A DNA stretch of 64,000 nt. Origin: an alpha proteobacterium AAP38. GTDB lineage: Bacteria > Pseudomonadota > Alphaproteobacteria > Azospirillales > Azospirillaceae. Every line of letters starts with the position of its first letter. Within the stretch, counting starts at the first letter, position 1. The stretch covers positions 1-64,000 of the forward strand of contig LJHR01000017.1 in assembly GCA_001296005.1 (NCBI GenBank), read 5' to 3'. Of the stretch, positions 60,326 through 64,000 are shown in pieces. The position numbers were made by a program, and so were the translations under genes. The notes under the pieces are model-generated. The model was not told the origin of the DNA, did not search any database, and saw only the letters and a list, made by a program, of their open reading frames with translations.

Positions 60326-62502
60326 CAGCGCCCCCATGCCTGGCGGGGAGGCAGGGCCAAGCCGGTGAACGGGACACCATCAAGGTTCAGATTGGGGCTG
60401 TAATACGGATCGGCCATGGCGACATGGGACCAGCGGCGGCGCATATACAGTTCCTCTTTCATGGCCCTGGCCCGTTTTTCAGGCGTATCATCGCGGCCCC
60501 GGCTGACGCTTTCATAATGGTACAGGTCGATATGGGGGGTCCAGACGATGTTGCCCCCGCGTTCGCGTAGGCGCAGGCAGAGATCGACATCGTTGAACGC
60601 GACAGGCAGATTATCGGCATCAAAACCGCCCAATGCCTGGAAATCGGCCCGGCGGATGAACAGGCAGGCGGCCGTGACGGCACTGTAATTGCCGGCCACC
60701 TGCGTGCGGTGGAAATAGCCCTCATCCATCACGCCGACATGCTGGAAGGCGTTCTCGGCCAGACCACTCGTCCCCACGATGACGCCACCATGCTGGAGCA
60801 TGCCATTGGCAAAGCGCAAACGGGCGCCGACGGCCCCGACCTCGGGCCGCAACAGCAGGCTGGCGGCGGTTTCCAGCCAGTCCGGCGTGATCAGTTCCAC
60901 ATCATTGTTTATGAAGCCCAGAATGTCCCCTTCGGCCTGGGCCGCCGCTAGATTGTTCATATCGGCGTAATTGAAGGGAGCGTCATAGGAAAGCACGCGG
61001 AAATGTCCCTGCTGCTTTCCGGCTTCCAGCCAAGCCAGCGTTTCCGGCTGTTCGCTTTGATTATCGATGATCAGGATTTCGTAGTGCGGGTAACGGGTAT
61101 GCTGCCGGATGCTGTCCACGGCTGTGCGTAACAGGTTCAGTCGGTCACGGGTGGGGATGATCAGGCTGATCCGGGGGGGATTGGCGGGCAGCCCCCAGCG
61201 GATACGCCGCAGCCCCTGTTCGGGATTGATGATTTCCACCTCTGCCCTGCCGGACAGGCAGGTCGCGATCAATTGCGCGATATCCATACTGACGGCCTGT
61301 GCCGGCGGGCGTTCCAGGCTGCCCAGCACCTGCGGTAGGCGCACGATACGGGCCGGATCGATTGACAGCATCGCCCCGTACCGCATGCCGGCCAGGGTCC
61401 GCCGCTGGCCCTGCCGGGCCAGAACCTCTTCCCGGATCAGCGTGACGCCCCGCATATAATCCTGGGCCAGTGCCAGATCGGGGCTCCAGGTCGGACGGAA
61501 CCAGGGGAAGGGTTTGCCGTCACGCGTCACCTGCATGTCGGCATAGACGATGTCTGCCCCCGTCTCCACGGCCAGGGATAACAGTCGCTGTGCTGCATTG
61601 GCGAAGGGGATGGTGCCTTCATCGACGCACAGGAGATAGAAGCCGCCATTAGGCGCCTTTAGGCGCAAAGCTCGTTCAGGCAGTTCTGCCGGCCAGTCAG
61701 CCAGCGCAATCTCTCCCACCTGCGCCCGATACCAGTCGGCGTAATAGGCGAACCCGACAGAGCGGGGGAGTAGGGTTTCAACATGGCGCAGATAGCAGTC
61801 AAGCAGCAAGCCAGCCCCTCGCCGCCGAGTATCATTCCGATTCAAGGCGATCATCAGGCTTTCGAGGAGAGGACGGGCCCCTTCGGTTAGCCCAACGAAG
61901 CTGACAGGACTGCCAGGTAAAAGGATATCGTCCTCTGCCACCACGGTTACTTGGCGGGTGACACCGTCCAACATCCAGAAAGGCATGGGGAGTGTAAAAG
62001 CATGCTGCCCATTCCCGATACCGGCATTGATCAGGTCGCCGCGCAACTCGTCCGCATCAATCGCTGACACTTCCTGGCCATCGACCAGGGCGCGTACCCG
62101 GATCGCCCGATCAGGGGCGTGCGGATGCCAGCACCAGCCTTTGATGTTGGTGCCCAACACCGCATCGACATTTCCCCGTATAAAGGAGGTATCATTGGCC
62201 AGCTCTGTCTCATCTGGTACGGGCAGGTCATCCTGTGTGAACAGGACTATACCGCTTGATGCTTCGCGTACCAGAAATGCCTGTCCGGCGTCGATATGTA
62301 CGGGGATGCGGAAGCCACACCGACCGTCTCCGTGCCCGCCCTCGGCCACATCCTGCCTGTCCAGGTGTGCGATGCCAGCTGCTACCGGCTCCCCCTCTAC
62401 TTCAACGCCAAGCAACAGGCGTCGTGTCGGCTCTGCGGGGTTATAGGCCCATCCGATAAGCACATTATCGCTATATGCTTCCAGATAGCCGATCACCCGC
62501 AT
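60325..62502 (-). CDS. Glycosyltransferase family 2 with two N-terminal GWAW modules
   Basis: A 725-residue protein. Two copies of the module occur: about 1-85 (VLIGWAYNPAEPTRRLLLGV) and about 115-205 (IKGWCWHPHAPDRAIRVRAL then GIGNGQHAFTLPMPFW). The GT2 domain starts near 447 with ISLIIPTRDRLNLLRTAVDS and has FINNDVELITPDWLETAASL and PVAFNDVDLCLRLRERGGNI, the usual rhamnosyl-type GT2 pattern. Starting at ATG 62502 is preferred because GGAAAG lies upstream and the module begins there. It is downstream of the exporter genes in the same orientation. Confidence 0.87.
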   Translation of the reverse strand: MRVIGYLEAYSDNVLIGWAYNPAEPTRRLLLGVEVEGEPVAAGIAHLDRQDVAEGGHGDGRCGFRIPVHIDAGQAFLVREASSGIVLFTQDDLPVPDETELANDTSFIRGNVDAVLGTNIKGWCWHPHAPDRAIRVRALVDGQEVSAIDADELRGDLINAGIGNGQHAFTLPMPFWMLDGVTRQVTVVAEDDILLPGSPVSFVGLTEGARPLLESLMIALNRNDTRRRGAGLLLDCYLRHVETLLPRSVGFAYYADWYRAQVGEIALADWPAELPERALRLKAPNGGFYLLCVDEGTIPFANAAQRLLSLAVETGADIVYADMQVTRDGKPFPWFRPTWSPDLALAQDYMRGVTLIREEVLARQGQRRTLAGMRYGAMLSIDPARIVRLPQVLGSLERPPAQAVSMDIAQLIATCLSGRAEVEIINPEQGLRRIRWGLPANPPRISLIIPTRDRLNLLRTAVDSIRQHTRYPHYEILIIDNQSEQPETLAWLEAGKQQGHFRVLSYDAPFNYADMNNLAAAQAEGDILGFINNDVELITPDWLETAASLLLRPEVGAVGARLRFANGMLQHGGVIVGTSGLAENAFQHVGVMDEGYFHRTQVAGNYSAVTAACLFIRRADFQALGGFDADNLPVAFNDVDLCLRLRERGGNIVWTPHIDLYHYESVSRGRDDTPEKRARAMKEELYMRRRWSHVAMADPYYSPNLNLDGVPFTGLALPPRQAWGR

Positions 62503-62605
62503 CTTTCCGACGTCCCTGTCCGGATGATTAATGAGAAGGTGCCTATACACGGGTGTGGCCGCAATGGGCAAACCATACCCATATCTGCGTTGTGGCAGGC
62601 GGCGG

Positions 62606-63355
62606 TCATGCCGCCATGGCCCGGTCCAGCAGGTGGGATGTCAGGGGGCCGAATTCCACGACGCGGCCCTGCTCCAGCACGGCCACCTTGTTGCACAACC
62701 TCTCCACCAGGACGCGGTTATGGGTTGCGATCACCATGAGGGCCGAACGGTCGATCAGGCCGTTGACCCGCTGTTCGGCCCGCTCCATGAAGGCGCTGTC
62801 CCCCGCCGTTATCCATTCATCCAACAACAGGATCTGCGGTGAAATGGCCGTCGTCACCGCGAACATCAGCCGCAGTAGCATGCCCGAGGAATAGATCTTC
62901 ACCGGTAGGTCCAGATAGCTGCCCAGACCGGAAAAGGCACTGATTTCGCCAGCATAGGCGTCGACCTCCGCCGCGCTCATGCCCAGCAGCAGGCCACGCA
63001 GCCGCACATTCTCCCGCCCCGTGGCCTCGGGATTGATGCCGACCATCAGGTCGAACATGGGGGAGACCCGGCCCCGGACATGGACCCGGCCCCCCGTCGG
63101 TTCGTAGATGCCGGCCATGGTGCGCAGCAAGGTGCTTTTCCCGGCGCCATTATGCCCGACAAGCGCCACGCGGTCGCCCTCCTGCAGGTGCAGATTGACC
63201 CCTGCCAGCGCATCGATATGCACCCGCGCCCCGGGCTCGCGCCCGATACGCCCGCCCGTTGACAGGTTGAGCGCGGTCTTCTTCAGGGACCTTCCATGCA
63301 GCCCGAAGATCTGGAAACGGACACTCACATCCTCAAGGCGGATTTCGGCACTCAT
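62606..63355 (-). CDS. wzt: Polysaccharide ABC transporter ATP-binding protein (Wzt/KpsT-like)
   Basis: A 249-residue ATPase: ALVGHNGAGKSTLLRTMAGI is Walker A, VKIYSSGMLLRLMFAVTTAI the family signature (Y-S-S-G-M in place of L-S-G-G-Q, as in Wzt), and ILLLDEWITAGDSAFMERAE Walker B. Short length without a C-terminal carbohydrate-binding domain fits KpsT or the short Wzt form. It powers export of the glycan with the permease encoded just upstream, 4 bases away. Confidence 0.9.
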   Translation of the reverse strand: MSAEIRLEDVSVRFQIFGLHGRSLKKTALNLSTGGRIGREPGARVHIDALAGVNLHLQEGDRVALVGHNGAGKSTLLRTMAGIYEPTGGRVHVRGRVSPMFDLMVGINPEATGRENVRLRGLLLGMSAAEVDAYAGEISAFSGLGSYLDLPVKIYSSGMLLRLMFAVTTAISPQILLLDEWITAGDSAFMERAEQRVNGLIDRSALMVIATHNRVLVERLCNKVAVLEQGRVVEFGPLTSHLLDRAMAA

Positions 63356-63359
63356 CGGG

Positions 63360-64000
63360 TCACGTCCAGTAAGTGATGCGGGGGCGCGCCGCCCGGAAGG
63401 TCAGCAGCCCTGCCAGCAGGCCGGTGAGAGCGATCAGCCCCGATACCAGCCAGTGCATGGGATCGCTATGGCCGGTGGTCAGCGGCTGGCGCAGGATTTC
63501 CAGCAGATAATAGAACGGGTTCAACAGCAGGGCCGGATGCCCGGCCGCCAGGAAGCTGCCCTTCCACAGGACCGGCGTGATGAAGAAGGCGCCCGTGATG
63601 ATTGTAGCCACGATCTGGGACACATCGCGGAACCGCATGCAGATGCAGGCCAGCGCCAGGCCCCAGCCATAGCCCGACAGGGCCAGCAGCACCAGGGCCA
63701 GCAAGGCCAGCCCCACATCCAGAAGCGATACCGGCACGCCAAACCACAGCAGGACCGCCACGACGATCAGGGCATGGTGCAGCAGCACCAGCAGATTGCG
63801 GGCAACGACCCGGCAGACGAATAAGGTCAGGGGCAGGCGGATCTGTTTCAGATAGCCCTCGGCTTCCGTCAGGGCCGTGCAGCTTTCATTGATCAGGCCC
63901 GTGATCAAGGTCCAGGCCACCATGCCGACGGCAACATGCGGCAGGAAGGCATGGACATCGACATTGAACAGGTTGGCATAAACGACGCCGATGCCCACCG
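63360..64000 (-). CDS. wzm: Polysaccharide ABC transporter permease (Wzm-like), partial
   Basis: The C-terminal ~212 residues of an ABC-2 permease; the start lies beyond the window edge. Hydrophobic segments are LPHVAVGMVAWTLITGLINE, FVCRVVARNLLVLLHHALIV, VSLLDVGLALLALVLLALSG, IVATIITGAFFITPVLWKGS and LVSGLIALTGLLAGLLTF. The ending RPRITYWT is typical of the Wzm/KpsM group ('RxRIxYW'). It pairs with the ATPase encoded right after it. Function: export of lipid-linked polysaccharide. Confidence 0.86.
   Translation of the reverse strand, partial: VGIGVVYANLFNVDVHAFLPHVAVGMVAWTLITGLINESCTALTEAEGYLKQIRLPLTLFVCRVVARNLLVLLHHALIVVAVLLWFGVPVSLLDVGLALLALVLLALSGYGWGLALACICMRFRDVSQIVATIITGAFFITPVLWKGSFLAAGHPALLLNPFYYLLEILRQPLTTGHSDPMHWLVSGLIALTGLLAGLLTFRAARPRITYWT

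Overview
This window looks like part of a large plasmid or chromid of a GC-rich alphaproteobacterium. I infer a Rhodospirillales/Azospirillum-type organism from the ScpB-DUF1403 pair, the alphaproteobacterial RepA and partition genes, and the surface-glycan genes; no rRNA or tRNA is present to confirm it. It carries three separate replication modules: two paralogous RepA genes with their own iterons, and one Rep_3-type initiator. It also has one ParA-type partition locus, five toxin-antitoxin loci (relBE-like, two higBA types, hipBA, ccdAB), a fragment of a sixth antitoxin, an IS21-family deletion derivative, a group II intron remnant and a tyrosine recombinase. The picture is a mosaic replicon built by plasmid fusion.

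Layout. 1-5.9 kb: a lipoprotein, an XRE regulator, and a minus-strand LicD-like / cytidylyltransferase / URO-D-family trio. 6.0-10.1 kb: a tightly coupled minus-strand operon of FkbH-like protein, acyl carrier protein, GNAT acetyltransferase, VOC protein and methyltransferase. 10.6-13.0 kb: scpB, DUF1403 and an XRE regulator. 13.1-20.4 kb: mobile and addiction region (group II intron remnant, three TA pairs in a row, IS21 remnant, integrase). 20.6-22.1 kb: amino-deoxysugar aminotransferase and ketoisomerase. 22.7-25.8 kb: hipBA and the first RepA/iteron origin. 26.2-27.5 kb: heptose nucleotidyltransferase-phosphatase fusion. 27.6-29.0 kb: parA, a ribbon-helix-helix partner and TGATATCA palindromes. 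29.0-47.9 kb: a large sugar and sulfation region (two sugar epimerases, CysD and CysNC, methyltransferases, a glycosyltransferase, asparagine synthetase, three sulfotransferases, TPR protein, HAD protein). 48.0-49.2 kb: second RepA/iteron origin, placed inside the glycan genes. 49.2-52.4 kb: TPR-methyltransferase, a frameshifted glycosyltransferase and an unknown gene. 52.8-55.0 kb: ccdAB and the Rep_3 origin. 55.4-64.0 kb: HlyD/HlyB-type secretion pair, two glycosyltransferases and a Wzt/Wzm-type polysaccharide ABC exporter whose permease runs off the end.

Working together. CysD and CysNC would make PAPS, the donor for the three sulfotransferases, so a sulfated surface or secreted glycan is likely. 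The epimerases, the amino-sugar pair and the heptose fusion would supply activated sugars; the glycosyltransferases and the Wzm/Wzt exporter would assemble and export the polymer. The FkbH/ACP operon and the LicD/cytidylyltransferase trio look like two further decoration pathways (an ACP-borne acyl or glyceryl unit, and a CDP-activated phospho-substituent) whose products cannot be named from sequence alone. Functions are assigned by recognising motifs and families; no database search was run.
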